A stretch of 17,163 nucleotides of DNA. Origin: an uncultured Rickettsiales bacterium (lineage in GTDB: Bacteria; Pseudomonadota; Alphaproteobacteria; Rs-D84). Positions 1 through 7,236 of this stretch are shown here, piece after piece; positions within the stretch are counted from its first letter, which is position 1, and each line of letters opens with the position of its first letter. The stretch lies in the NCBI GenBank assembly GCA_900550565.1, contig URSG01000017.1:1-17163 (forward strand). The letters are read 5' to 3'. The notes beneath the pieces were generated by a model. The model was given only the letters and a program-made list of their open reading frames with translations. It ran no database searches and was not told the DNA's origin. Made by a program: the position numbers and the translations under genes.

Positions 1-77
1 TATAGACTATACCACGAGCAACAGAAACTGAAACCCGCCAATCTGATATTATCGCGACACTGCGCACGCCGACCGCC

Positions 78-698
78 GTGGTGCCACCGATTGCGCCTGT
101 GGCGGCGGTTTCTGTTGATACCGCACGCGCAATGGCGACGCGCCCGGGCGACATTGATTCACTGTTGCGTATGATTTCTGAATTCGGCCACCCATTGCGT
201 GCGGCGGCAACAAATGTTGTATTGCCACACATTGCGCCGAACCCAAACGGATTGGTCATTGTCACAGATATCCCCAGCGCAGACGACGATGCATCTGGCA
301 ATATATTATCGGGCGCGGCGGGCGAATTACTGGACAAAATGATTGGCGCAATCGGTATGTCGCGCGACAATGTATCCATTGTTCCGATTCTGTTCTGGCG
401 CACCCCAGGGGGCCGCACACCGACCGATGACGAATTGCAACTGGCCCAGCCATTTGTGGCGCGAATACTGGAATTCTTGGCCCCGCGCATAGTTTTAACA
501 CTGGGAACGCTGGCGGCGACCAACATCGCAGGCGCAGCATTGCCACGCAGTCACGGCGTTGTTTGCGACGGCGCATACGGGTTAAAATGTGTTCCTGTGT
601 TTCACCCAAATTACCTGTTGTTAAAACCAACTGCGAAACGTGACGCGTGGGACGCATTACAAAAAATTCAAAATTTGTTGAAAAGTCCCGAAAAATAG
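78..698 (+). CDS. Uracil-DNA glycosylase superfamily (family 4/5-like) protein with degenerate active site; 5' end uncertain
   Basis: The order of blocks follows family 4 uracil-DNA glycosylases, which excise uracil from DNA: an N-terminal linker, a motif-A region, an AG-LLDKM helix, an RTPGGRTP segment, LGTLAA, and a C-terminal HPNYLL motif followed by KRDAW. Key residues differ. Motif A, normally GEAPGADED, reads TDIPSADDD. The PFVG segment that supplies the uracil-stacking Phe reads ILSG. The Asn before the RPPGNR block is Pro. No Cys sits at the Fe-S positions; the only two Cys are near the C-terminus. Fold membership is therefore likely, but glycosylase activity is doubtful. The listed start is GTG at 78. 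The frame stays open back to a TAG at 3-5 with no ATG and similar composition, so the N-terminus may be longer through another start codon or a frameshift at the window edge. It lies just upstream of infC and probably carries the infC promoter in its 3' end. Confidence 0.7.
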   Translation: MVPPIAPVAAVSVDTARAMATRPGDIDSLLRMISEFGHPLRAAATNVVLPHIAPNPNGLVIVTDIPSADDDASGNILSGAAGELLDKMIGAIGMSRDNVSIVPILFWRTPGGRTPTDDELQLAQPFVARILEFLAPRIVLTLGTLAATNIAGAALPRSHGVVCDGAYGLKCVPVFHPNYLLLKPTAKRDAWDALQKIQNLLKSPEK

Positions 699-706
699 TA
701 AATAAT
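678..706 (+). promoter_or_regulatory. Candidate infC promoter
   Basis: TTGAAA at 678-683 and AATAAT at 701-706 are 17 bases apart, which fits a sigma70-type promoter inside the 3' end of the UDG-like gene. The predicted start near 713 would leave a leader of about 22 bases holding only the infC Shine-Dalgarno sequence. The -10 match is imperfect, and a TATAAA at 718-723 is an alternative without a good -35. Confidence 0.35.
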
Positions 707-723
707 TTCCGCATAAGTATAAA

Positions 724-737
724 AGGAGCCTACAATT
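724..737 (+). promoter_or_regulatory. Shine-Dalgarno plus AUU start codon of infC
   Basis: AGGAG at 724-728, six bases before ATT at 735-737, is the strongest ribosome binding site near the gene. The later ATG at 783 is preceded by GGGCCCGC and has no Shine-Dalgarno. This places the start at ATT and implies start-codon-based autoregulation as described for E. coli infC. Confidence 0.85.
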
Positions 738-1289
738 AGACCAACATTTAACCGTGATAATCGCCGGGACACGGGCCCGCGCATGAACAATCGGATTTTT
801 GCAAAAACCGTCCAAGTAATCAGCAATACTGGCCAAAACCTGGGTGTTATGCCAACGTCTAATGCATTGCAAATGGCAATGGACGAAGGATTTGACCTGG
901 TTGAAATCAACGCCAATGGTGCGGTGCCAATCGTCAAAATTATGGACTATGGCAAATTCAAGTATGAACAGAAAAAACGCGCGTCCGAGGCGAAAAAGAA
1001 TCAAAAAACAACCGAGATGAAGGAAGTTTGGGTCAAACCGTTCATAGAAGAAAACGATTTGAACATCAAAATGAAAAAGGTTTTTGAATTCTTGGGCCAG
1101 GGCAACAAGGTCAAAATCGCCGTTATGACACGTGGTTCTAAAAAGGTTTTGGCACGCGGCAAAGATGCCGTCCCAGAACTGTTTGCACGTATCCTGGAAT
1201 TGATTGGCGACGCAGGAAGCCTGGAATCAAAATCCAAACCTGATGAACGCACAAAATCAATCATTATTGCACCAACCAGCAAGAAATAA
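735..1289 (+). CDS. infC: Translation initiation factor IF-3, predicted AUU start
   Basis: IF-3 binds the 30S subunit, prevents premature joining with 50S, and checks start-codon and initiator-tRNA pairing. The protein has the usual N-domain (NNRIFAKTVQVI, MDYGKFKYEQKKR), a lysine-rich linker (KKNQKTTEMKEVW), and a C-domain with KMKKVFEFLGQGNKVKI. The first ATG (783) would cut off a conserved N-terminal stretch. The same frame upstream encodes RPTFNRDNRRDTGPRMNNRI, matching the arginine-rich IF-3 start. It begins at an ATT codon at 735-737, six bases after a strong AGGAG (724-728). From there the protein has 184 residues, a normal IF-3 length. AUU starts are known for infC in E. coli and other bacteria, where they let IF-3 repress its own translation. 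It ends at an intrinsic terminator, so rpmI and rplT, its frequent partners, do not follow. Confidence 0.93.
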   Translation: MRPTFNRDNRRDTGPRMNNRIFAKTVQVISNTGQNLGVMPTSNALQMAMDEGFDLVEINANGAVPIVKIMDYGKFKYEQKKRASEAKKNQKTTEMKEVWVKPFIEENDLNIKMKKVFEFLGQGNKVKIAVMTRGSKKVLARGKDAVPELFARILELIGDAGSLESKSKPDERTKSIIIAPTSKK

Positions 1290-1294
1290 AAATT

Positions 1295-1317
1295 CGCCCC
1301 AAACGGGGCGTTTTTTT
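1295..1317. terminator. Bidirectional intrinsic terminator between infC and the permease gene
   Basis: Stem CGCCCC (1295-1300) with GGGGCG (1305-1310), loop AAAC, followed by seven T on the plus strand. Read on the minus strand the same stem is followed by AATTTTTAT. It therefore closes infC from the left and the convergent permease gene from the right; the permease stop codon (1316-1318) lies in the T tract. Confidence 0.9.
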
Positions 1318-2533
1318 ATTCATATCGCAGACTGTCAATCGGGTTTAGTTTCGCGGCCTTTAACGCCGGCACAACGCCCGACGCCAACCCAACAATTACT
1401 GCGACCGATACAGACAAAATCACCGGCCAGACCGAAAACGGCACGTTATACCCCAACCACAGACGGCCAACGCCCTGGGACAGACCGACCCCCAATAATA
1501 ACCCAGCCATAGAACCAATAAACGAAATCAAAATAGATTCAGATAAAAACTGGATAATTATCTGGCGTTCACGTGCGCCAATGGCCTTGCGGATACCAAT
1601 TTCACGCGTGCGTTCTGCAACAGATACCAGCATCATATTCATAATACCGATTGCACCAACCAACAGTGACACCGCGGCAATCGCAATCAACAGCATTTTC
1701 ATATAGCCGGTGACCGTGTTCATCGTTTCCATAACCTGTTTCATATCCATAATTTGGAAATCATCGGCGTCTGAATTCTTTAATTTGTGCCGACTGCGCA
1801 ACAGGGCAGAAATCTGTTCAATGGCCAGGTTATTATCGGCATCTGAATACAGTTTCAGTGAAATCATTTGGACGGCGTTGGGGAAACGACTGCCCGACAG
1901 ACGCTTTTTCAATGTGGTGATTGGTATTATAACCATATCGTCCTGGCTGCCCATAGCCGAATCACCCTTGGACTTGGTCACGCCAATAACGACAAACGGG
2001 GTATTCTGGACGCGAATAACCGTTCCAACAGGATTGTCTGGCAATCCTAACTCTTCGGCCGTTGTTGGACCAATTACGGCATACGTTGACGCATTGCGCA
2101 CCGCGGCATCGTCAAAGAACGCCCCTTTTTCAATCTCTATATTCTGAACGGTGGTATAGCCTGGATACACGCCCATCATTGACGTGGACCAGTTTTTATT
2201 ACCATATACAACCTGGGCCCCGGACATTTGCACCGGGCTGACCGCGGCAACATCGGGCAATTTTGCAATATATTCTGCGTCATCAATGGTCAACGTTTGG
2301 CGATTACCACTGCGCACACCGCCGGTCTGGGCCGCACCAGCACGAATAATAATCGTTCCTGTCCCCAGTGATGAAAACTGGTCTGTAATTTGCTTTTGCA
2401 CGGTTTCGCCAACCGCAACCATAATCACCACCGCCATCACGCCAATAACAATGCCTAAAACAGTCAAGAACGAACGAATTTTGTTTCCACTGATTGACAG
2501 CCAGGATTCTTTGAAAATATCATTAAACGTCAT
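1316..2533 (-). CDS. MacB-type ABC transporter permease
   Basis: This is the membrane subunit of a MacB-like mechanotransmission ABC exporter in the inner membrane. It has one N-terminal transmembrane segment (about residues 20-42), a large periplasmic domain, and three C-terminal transmembrane segments that include the family signature ERTREIGIRKAIGAR. It ends with AAKLNPIDSLRYE, typical of the MacB/FtsX-fold family. Length is 405 residues. Classical E. coli MacB fuses ATPase and permease in one chain; here the ATPase is a separate upstream gene 14 bases away. A GGGGG five bases before the ATG can serve as ribosome binding site. With the adaptor and TolC-like channel encoded nearby it should form a complete tripartite pump. 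The substrate cannot be read from sequence: macrolides, peptides and lipids are known for relatives. Confidence 0.93.
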   Translation of the reverse strand: MTFNDIFKESWLSISGNKIRSFLTVLGIVIGVMAVVIMVAVGETVQKQITDQFSSLGTGTIIIRAGAAQTGGVRSGNRQTLTIDDAEYIAKLPDVAAVSPVQMSGAQVVYGNKNWSTSMMGVYPGYTTVQNIEIEKGAFFDDAAVRNASTYAVIGPTTAEELGLPDNPVGTVIRVQNTPFVVIGVTKSKGDSAMGSQDDMVIIPITTLKKRLSGSRFPNAVQMISLKLYSDADNNLAIEQISALLRSRHKLKNSDADDFQIMDMKQVMETMNTVTGYMKMLLIAIAAVSLLVGAIGIMNMMLVSVAERTREIGIRKAIGARERQIIIQFLSESILISFIGSMAGLLLGVGLSQGVGRLWLGYNVPFSVWPVILSVSVAVIVGLASGVVPALKAAKLNPIDSLRYE

Positions 2534-2547
2534 TTTTTACCCCCAAA

Positions 2548-3270
2548 TTACAACTTGTCATCAGTCTTTGGCATTTTGCCATCATAGTTTATACGCCCAT
2601 CGCGGATATGTATCAGACGACTGGCATATTTTGCGATGTCAAATTCGTGCGTAATCATAACGATTGTTATACCCAGGTCTTGGTTTAATTGCTTGAAAAA
2701 GTGCAAAATTTCATTACCCATTTTACTGTCCAGCGCGCCCGTCGGTTCGTCCGCCAGAATCAGTTTTGGGTTTCCTGCCAACGCGCGCGCGATTGCCACA
2801 CGTTGTTTCATTCCGCCTGATAATTGATTCGGCAGATATGTTTCAAAATTTTCCAGCCCAACGCGCGCCAACATTTCACGTGCGCGACGCACGCGTTCAG
2901 ACATCGGCAGTCCACGATACATCAACGGCAACATCACATTGTCCAACACGCTGCGTTTAGACAACAAATTAAATTGCTGGAACACAAATCCGATATATTC
3001 ATTTCGCACAATCGCCAATTCATCGGCCGTCATATTTGTAATATCACGACCGTATAATTCATACACCCCAGATGTTGGCGTATCCAGCGCACCGATAATA
3101 TTCATACACGTAGATTTTCCAGACCCAGACGGCCCCATAATTGCAACAAATTCGTGGGCGTGCACGTCAAAGTTTATGTCAAACAAAACCTGTTGAACGC
3201 CACCCAGTTCCACAGGGAAACTTTTGCAAATATCTTGCATAGATATAATGATTTCTGATGTCTTTTTCAT
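2548..3270 (-). CDS. MacB-type ABC transporter ATPase
   Basis: This is the cytoplasmic nucleotide-binding subunit of the exporter. Counted from the chosen start: Walker A GPSGSGKST at 46-54, Q-loop Gln98, signature LSGGMKQR at 150-157, Walker B LILADE at 170-175, D-loop ALD just after, and a switch His in MITHEFD. The 240-residue length fits the LolD/MacB ATPase family. The open frame extends 20 codons upstream, but the ATG at 3270 is preferred. It gives MKKTSEI, is preceded by GAGGA at good spacing, and lies downstream of a TATAAT -10. The extension would run back into the macA terminator. The gene is followed by the permease after 14 bases, so the two are probably co-translated. Confidence 0.93.
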   Translation of the reverse strand: MKKTSEIIISMQDICKSFPVELGGVQQVLFDINFDVHAHEFVAIMGPSGSGKSTCMNIIGALDTPTSGVYELYGRDITNMTADELAIVRNEYIGFVFQQFNLLSKRSVLDNVMLPLMYRGLPMSERVRRAREMLARVGLENFETYLPNQLSGGMKQRVAIARALAGNPKLILADEPTGALDSKMGNEILHFFKQLNQDLGITIVMITHEFDIAKYASRLIHIRDGRINYDGKMPKTDDKL

Positions 3271-3289
3271 TCTGCTTCCTCGGGCTAAT

Positions 3290-3318
3290 ATTATACACCG
3301 ATTTTTGCACCAAACGAA
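3290..3318 (-). promoter_or_regulatory. Promoter of the ATPase-permease pair
   Basis: On the minus strand a perfect TATAAT (3295-3290) follows TTCGTT (3318-3313) by 17 bases. The -35 is weak, but the -10 is exact and well placed ahead of the Shine-Dalgarno at the ATPase start. It lies directly after the macA terminator, so the ABC subunits can be transcribed independently of tolC-macA. Confidence 0.55.
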
Positions 3319-3319
3319 T

Positions 3320-3346
3320 AAAAAACGCACATTACTGTGCGTTTTT
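3320..3346 (-). terminator. Intrinsic terminator after macA
   Basis: Read on the minus strand, AAAAACGCAC pairs with GTGCGTTTTT across a six-base loop and is followed by a run of T, just after the macA stop codon at 3351. This splits the export cluster into two transcription units. Confidence 0.8.
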
Positions 3347-3350
3347 ATAC

Positions 3351-4571
3351 CTACATTGGACCGCCGGGGCCACCGCGCATTCTGTTGGTGGACGTGCCGG
3401 CGGTTTTTTGTCCCGTGCGCCCAACAACAACGCGGTCGCCGTCCTTGATTTCATCTGATATGATTTCTGTTTCTGTTGCCGTCACCAGTCCTTTGGTATA
3501 TGGAATCAGCAACACTTTGTCATCACGCAAAATCGCCAGGTGGTCATTTGGTGTCGCGTCACCTGGATTATCAACAATGCCGTCAAATTTGCGTAATATC
3601 AGTGCCGCATTTTGCACCGACCAAACGTCTTTTTTTTCAGACACGACAATCGTGACAAACGCAGTCATACCAGGCATCAATCGCAAATCAGAATTATCAA
3701 CCCCGATTACAACGGTATATACCACAACATTAGACGTTGTTGTTGGCGACAAACGAATCTGGCGCACAACGCCGTTAAACGTCTGGTTCGGATATGCGTC
3801 AACTGTGAACGTGACAGCTTGGCCGTCTTTGATTACACCGATGTCCGCCTCGGACACAGATGTTTCAATCTGCATCTGGGACAGGTCTTCGGCAATCTTG
3901 AACAAATCAGGTGTTTGAAATGACGCCGCAACGGTTTGGCCAACATCAACCTCGCGCGAGATAACGGTTCCGTCCACCGGCGATTTAATTGTCGCATACC
4001 CCAGATTTGTGACCGCGCGGTCATATTGCGATTGCATACGATTGACGGACTGTTCGGCCTGTTCGTATGTGGTCTGGGATTGTTCCAGTTCTGCACGTGA
4101 AATCATTCCGTCATTGAACAGAATTTTATTACGCTTGTATTCGCTGTTTGCATAGTTGCGTTGTGATATTGCGCTGACCAGTGACGCCTTGGCCTCGTCC
4201 ACGGACGCCTGTAATACAGACGGTTCTATTTCCAACAGAACGTCGCCCTTTTTCACCTTGGAATTATAATCAACGTATAATTTTTCAATCGTGCCAGACA
4301 CCTGGGAACCAACGCTGACAGTGTTGACCGGCATTATTTCACCCGTTGCTGTCACAACCTGGCGCATATCGCCACGATTGATTGGCAATGTTGCCAGTGG
4401 TTCTTGTTTAGTCTTGGAACCACCAAACATTAAAAATACAGAAATTATGATAATGACCAGCGTCAATACCCACCATTTTTTCCGCCAAATCCACCGCGCC
4501 GCACGCCGCAGAAATGACGGCCGGGCTGGTGCGACAGTTGCATTTGCTTCCTTAGTCTTGTGTTTTTTCAT
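3351..4571 (-). CDS. macA: MacA-type periplasmic adaptor (membrane fusion protein)
   Basis: This adaptor joins the inner-membrane ABC transporter to a TolC-type outer-membrane channel. A short cytoplasmic, basic N-terminus precedes one transmembrane helix (about residues 33-50, WWVLTLVIIIISVFLMF). Then come the biotinyl-lipoyl half-motifs (TGEIMPVNTVSVGSQVSG and ATIKSPVDGTVISREVDVGQTV), which flank a coiled-coil hairpin at roughly residues 105-190. A beta-barrel and membrane-proximal domain follow. The tail RMRGGPGGPM is glycine-rich. Length is 406 residues, normal for MacA. The start overlaps the end of the TolC-like gene by 20 bases, indicating translational coupling. An AAGGGG lies upstream of the ATG. 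The family is clear; the symbol is given by homology to the adaptor, not by known substrate. Confidence 0.9.
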   Translation of the reverse strand: MKKHKTKEANATVAPARPSFLRRAARWIWRKKWWVLTLVIIIISVFLMFGGSKTKQEPLATLPINRGDMRQVVTATGEIMPVNTVSVGSQVSGTIEKLYVDYNSKVKKGDVLLEIEPSVLQASVDEAKASLVSAISQRNYANSEYKRNKILFNDGMISRAELEQSQTTYEQAEQSVNRMQSQYDRAVTNLGYATIKSPVDGTVISREVDVGQTVAASFQTPDLFKIAEDLSQMQIETSVSEADIGVIKDGQAVTFTVDAYPNQTFNGVVRQIRLSPTTTSNVVVYTVVIGVDNSDLRLMPGMTAFVTIVVSEKKDVWSVQNAALILRKFDGIVDNPGDATPNDHLAILRDDKVLLIPYTKGLVTATETEIISDEIKDGDRVVVGRTGQKTAGTSTNRMRGGPGGPM

Positions 4572-5895
4572 TTGTTTCTACCCCTTGTTCCATTCCATCT
4601 TTGATTTCACCAATGGCCAGCGCAACCGCCGCACGTTTGATAAACAAATCATATTTGGCGGCATTATTTTGCTTTTGTGCATCAACCAGTTCTGATTGTG
4701 CCGTTTGCCAATCCAGCATTGTTGCGCGCCCGACGCGATACATACCGGCTGTGACGCGTTGACTTTCTGTTGCCGACGCCAACAGGGTTTCTGTTTGTTT
4801 CAGCACTGTCTGGGCGGTCTTGTAATTTTGATATGCGGTAAATATGTCCAATGTCGCAGAATCATTTGCGGCGCGTTCTTGTTCAGTTGCAGCGTCATAG
4901 TTTGCCTGGGCCTGGCGAACGCTGTACATATTTGCAAAGCCTGCAAATATCGGCATAGACGCACGCACGCCAATACTGCCACTGATTTTATCAGACCCAC
5001 TGTTAAAGTTTTCTGATGGTGTATCATTCCACGCAACCGAACCAGATGCAGAAATGCTGGGCAAATTCTTCAAGAACGATGCATTACGACGATGCCAGGC
5101 CGCGTCCTTGTTCGCGGTTGCCCGCAACAGGTCAGGGCGCGTTTTCTGGGCGCGTGCAATCAATTCATCAACCGATTCTATTTCGCGGACACTGCCAAAA
5201 TCAACCGGCAAATCGGCAATTTCTATGTCCTGGCTGGCTGGGAAAGACAACTTGCTTAGCAGTGTTCCCTTGGCAATTTCACGATTGTTTTTTGCGCGTT
5301 CTAAATCCAGATTACGACTGGCCAACGTTGTGTCTGCCTTTAACACATCGGCCTTGGCGACCGAGCCGGCCTTGAATTTCTTGGCCGCAGTATCACGCGC
5401 AGTTTGTGCAACGGTGCGCAGACTGTCCGCGCTTTTCACATCTGCGTCTGCGTTCAATAAATTGTAATACGCGCCAATTATACTGTATATATAATTTTGG
5501 ACGCTTTCGTCATAGTCAAACCCGGCCGCACGCCACGTGGCCGTCGCACTGTTTAAATCGGCCAAACGTTTACCGAAATCAAACAACAGGTATGACGCCG
5601 ACAGCGATGCCCCATACGACCAATCGCCCCATTCTTTGTTGCGATACGGCAGTGACGCCGACGCAGACGCATTGACCGACGGTAAATAATTCGCGTACCC
5701 GGCATTTTTTGCAAATCGGGCCGATTGCACCGCAAAGTATGACGCCGTTGTCGTCGGATTGCGACACAGCCCCAGGTCAATAACCTGGCTCAGGTCCAGT
5801 TTTCCGGCCGGTACAGTCGTGCGTGTGGCGCAATTATCGTCTGCGCCGTATGCCAATGTTGGCAAAAAACATAACAACAGTGATATTTTTTTCAT
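4552..5895 (-). CDS. TolC-family outer-membrane efflux protein
   Basis: This is the outer-membrane channel of the tripartite exporter. The N-terminus (MKKISLLLCFLPTLAYGA) is a clean signal peptide with likely cleavage after the AYGA region. The mature part shows the two internally repeated outer-membrane-efflux halves. The first has AGYANYLPSVNASASASLPY and SASYLLFDFGKR; the second has SFLKNLPSISASGSVAW and ASMPIFAGF. Each is followed by long Ala/Gln-rich alpha-helical segments that would build the periplasmic tunnel. The 447-residue length is typical. It is the first gene of the tolC-macA unit, whose 3' end overlaps macA. Its own upstream region is shared with the divergent tRNA-Cys gene. 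Confidence 0.92.
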   Translation of the reverse strand: MKKISLLLCFLPTLAYGADDNCATRTTVPAGKLDLSQVIDLGLCRNPTTTASYFAVQSARFAKNAGYANYLPSVNASASASLPYRNKEWGDWSYGASLSASYLLFDFGKRLADLNSATATWRAAGFDYDESVQNYIYSIIGAYYNLLNADADVKSADSLRTVAQTARDTAAKKFKAGSVAKADVLKADTTLASRNLDLERAKNNREIAKGTLLSKLSFPASQDIEIADLPVDFGSVREIESVDELIARAQKTRPDLLRATANKDAAWHRRNASFLKNLPSISASGSVAWNDTPSENFNSGSDKISGSIGVRASMPIFAGFANMYSVRQAQANYDAATEQERAANDSATLDIFTAYQNYKTAQTVLKQTETLLASATESQRVTAGMYRVGRATMLDWQTAQSELVDAQKQNNAAKYDLFIKRAAVALAIGEIKDGMEQGVETNEKTQD

Positions 5896-5919
5896 TATAA
5901 TCTCTCTGATTCCCTAACG

Positions 5920-5949
5920 TTTATATATAATAAAAATTTTTATGTTGAA
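5920..5949 (-). promoter_or_regulatory. Candidate promoter of the tolC-macA unit
   Basis: On the minus strand TTCAAC (5949-5944) and TATAAA (5925-5920) are 18 bases apart, with TATATA as a close alternative -10. The -35 is poor. It overlaps, on the opposite strand, the -35 of the tRNA-Cys promoter, so the two units may compete for polymerase. Confidence 0.3.
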
Positions 5950-5973
5950 TTACAATTTTTTTTTGCCTAATAT
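5945..5973 (+). promoter_or_regulatory. Promoter of tRNA-Cys
   Basis: TTGAAT (5945-5950), a 17-base T-rich spacer, and TAATAT (5968-5973) predict a start near 5980, about ten bases before the mature tRNA 5' end. Confidence 0.6.
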
Positions 5974-5989
5974 GCTTTCACACCTTTTT

Positions 5990-6063
5990 GGCCTGGTGGC
6001 AGAGTGGTTATGCAGAGGACTGCAAATCCTTGTATGCCGGTTCGATTCCGACCCAGGCCTCCA
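5990..6063 (+). tRNA. tRNA-Cys (anticodon GCA), CCA encoded
   Basis: The cloverleaf is complete. The acceptor stem GGCCTGG (5990-5996) pairs with CCAGGCC (6053-6059), position 73 is U (6060; U73 is a known cysteine identity element), and the CCA is encoded at 6061-6063. The anticodon loop CTGCAAA places GCA at 6022-6024, and a T-arm GGTTCGATTCC is present. It has its own promoter and terminator. Confidence 0.97.
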
Positions 6064-6069
6064 AAATAT

Positions 6070-6098
6070 AATTCCCGCTTGTCGGGAATTTTATTTTT
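6070..6098 (+). terminator. Intrinsic terminator of tRNA-Cys
   Basis: AATTCCCG (6070-6077) pairs with CGGGAATT (6083-6090) around a five-base loop, followed by TTATTTTT. It sits seven bases after the tRNA CCA and separates the tRNA from recF. Confidence 0.8.
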
Positions 6099-6113
6099 CT
6101 AATCTTTTTCTGT

Positions 6114-6142
6114 TTGAACTTTGGGGCGCGATACCATACAAT
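6114..6142 (+). promoter_or_regulatory. recF promoter, start predicted at or next to the ATG
   Basis: TTGAAC (6114-6119), exactly 17 bases, then TACAAT (6137-6142). A transcript starting the usual six to eight bases after the -10 would begin at 6148-6150, which coincides with the recF ATG at 6149. No other convincing promoter lies between the tRNA terminator and the gene. Confidence 0.65.
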
Positions 6143-6148
6143 CACAGT

Positions 6149-7231
6149 ATGATTGAAACAATAACGCTGACCGATTTTCGTAATCATAAATCTGGGCGAA
6201 TAACAACGCACGGCCGGCACAATATTATTATCACAGGCCCAAATGGTGCCGGCAAAACCGCCATACTAGAGGCGGTATCAATGCTGTCTGGCGACAGGGG
6301 ACTGCGTGGGGCAGGTTGGGGCGAAATCGCACGATTTGATGGTCTGGGCGGATTTTCCGTATTTGCCCAGTTGTCTGATGACACAGAATTATCCGTATAT
6401 TTCAACACCGGCGACACAAATCGGCACGCGCGAATTGACGGCGACGCGGCAAATCTGGCTGAACTGGGGGCGCGCCTGCGTATGGTATGGGTGACCCCAC
6501 GCGAAGACAGGCTGTTTGTTGACGGCAGTACCGAACGACGCGCGTTTTTTGACCGTCTGGTTGCCAGTTTTGACGCATCGCACAATGGGCGCATCGCGCG
6601 CCACGCAAAATTATTATCTGAACGCGCGTTCGCATTAAAAAGTGGGCGCGACGCAAACTGGCTGAACGCGATTGATTCCCAGATTGCCGGGACCGCCGTG
6701 GCGATTGCAGATGCGCGTATCAAATACGCCGGCGAATTAAATTATTTTCTGTCTGGATGCGCGGTTTCTGTGCGCGGACGCGTTGAAGAAATGTTATTAA
6801 ATGGTGCGCCGGCCGGTGGCGCAGAACGCGAATATCTGAAATACCTGGGTGAAAATCGCGAATTAGTGGGCGACAAAATGATATTGGACGGCGTGCATAA
6901 ATCTGATTTTGGGGTATTTAATCACGCGCTGAAATTGCCTGTGCATTTAACCAGCACGGGACAACAAAAAACAGTATTACTGAACATCATACTGGCGCAC
7001 GCAAAACTGTTGCACACAAAAACTGGCGCGCGTCCATTGATTTTATTGGACGAGGCCGCCGCCCATCTGGACGATGCGGCGCGGACACGCCTGTTTTACG
7101 AACTGGGGCAAACCGACGCCCAGGTTTGGGCAACTGGCCTGGACCCAGATGTTTTTCGCAATATCGCAGACGCCGCATTTGTCACTTGCACAAACGGCGA
7201 AATAAATAATATACTGGTGCCAGGGAAATAA
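6149..7231 (+). CDS. recF: DNA replication and repair protein RecF
   Basis: RecF is an SMC-like ATPase that, with RecO and RecR, helps load RecA at single-strand gaps. Visible features are the N-terminal LTDFRNHKSG strand, Walker A GPNGAGKT at residues 30-37, WVTPREDRLFVDGSTERRAFFDRL in the arm region, the ABC-like signature STGQQK at about 269-274, and Walker B LILLDE at 297-302 followed by AAAHLD. The 360-residue length is normal. The open frame extends 69 codons further upstream, through the tRNA-Cys gene and its terminator, but that part has no RecF homology. The ATG at 6149 is therefore chosen even though no Shine-Dalgarno precedes it. sspB follows after five bases. recF often lies by dnaN or gyrB, which is not the case here. 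Confidence 0.93.
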   Translation: MIETITLTDFRNHKSGRITTHGRHNIIITGPNGAGKTAILEAVSMLSGDRGLRGAGWGEIARFDGLGGFSVFAQLSDDTELSVYFNTGDTNRHARIDGDAANLAELGARLRMVWVTPREDRLFVDGSTERRAFFDRLVASFDASHNGRIARHAKLLSERAFALKSGRDANWLNAIDSQIAGTAVAIADARIKYAGELNYFLSGCAVSVRGRVEEMLLNGAPAGGAEREYLKYLGENRELVGDKMILDGVHKSDFGVFNHALKLPVHLTSTGQQKTVLLNIILAHAKLLHTKTGARPLILLDEAAAHLDDAARTRLFYELGQTDAQVWATGLDPDVFRNIADAAFVTCTNGEINNILVPGK

Positions 7232-7236
7232 AAGTT

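Noticed and set aside
3..77. Possible frameshift joining another frame to the UDG-like gene
   Set aside because: A short plausible stretch in another frame (positions 2-28) is too short to judge, and the window edge hides the rest; kept only as a caveat.
1204..1512. Small plus-strand frame spanning the infC end and permease end
   Set aside because: It crosses the bidirectional terminator, is proline/threonine-rich, and overlaps two conserved genes.
3337..3918. Open frame of 193 codons on the plus strand opposite macA
   Set aside because: It is a shadow of the conserved macA coding sequence, with no ribosome binding site or recognisable domain.
5942..6148. N-terminal extension of the recF reading frame
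   Set aside because: It runs through the tRNA-Cys gene and its terminator and has no RecF similarity; RecF homology begins exactly at the ATG at 6149.
6184..6723. Open frame of 179 codons on the minus strand opposite recF
   Set aside because: It is antisense to Walker A and conserved RecF arm sequence, with no motifs of its own.
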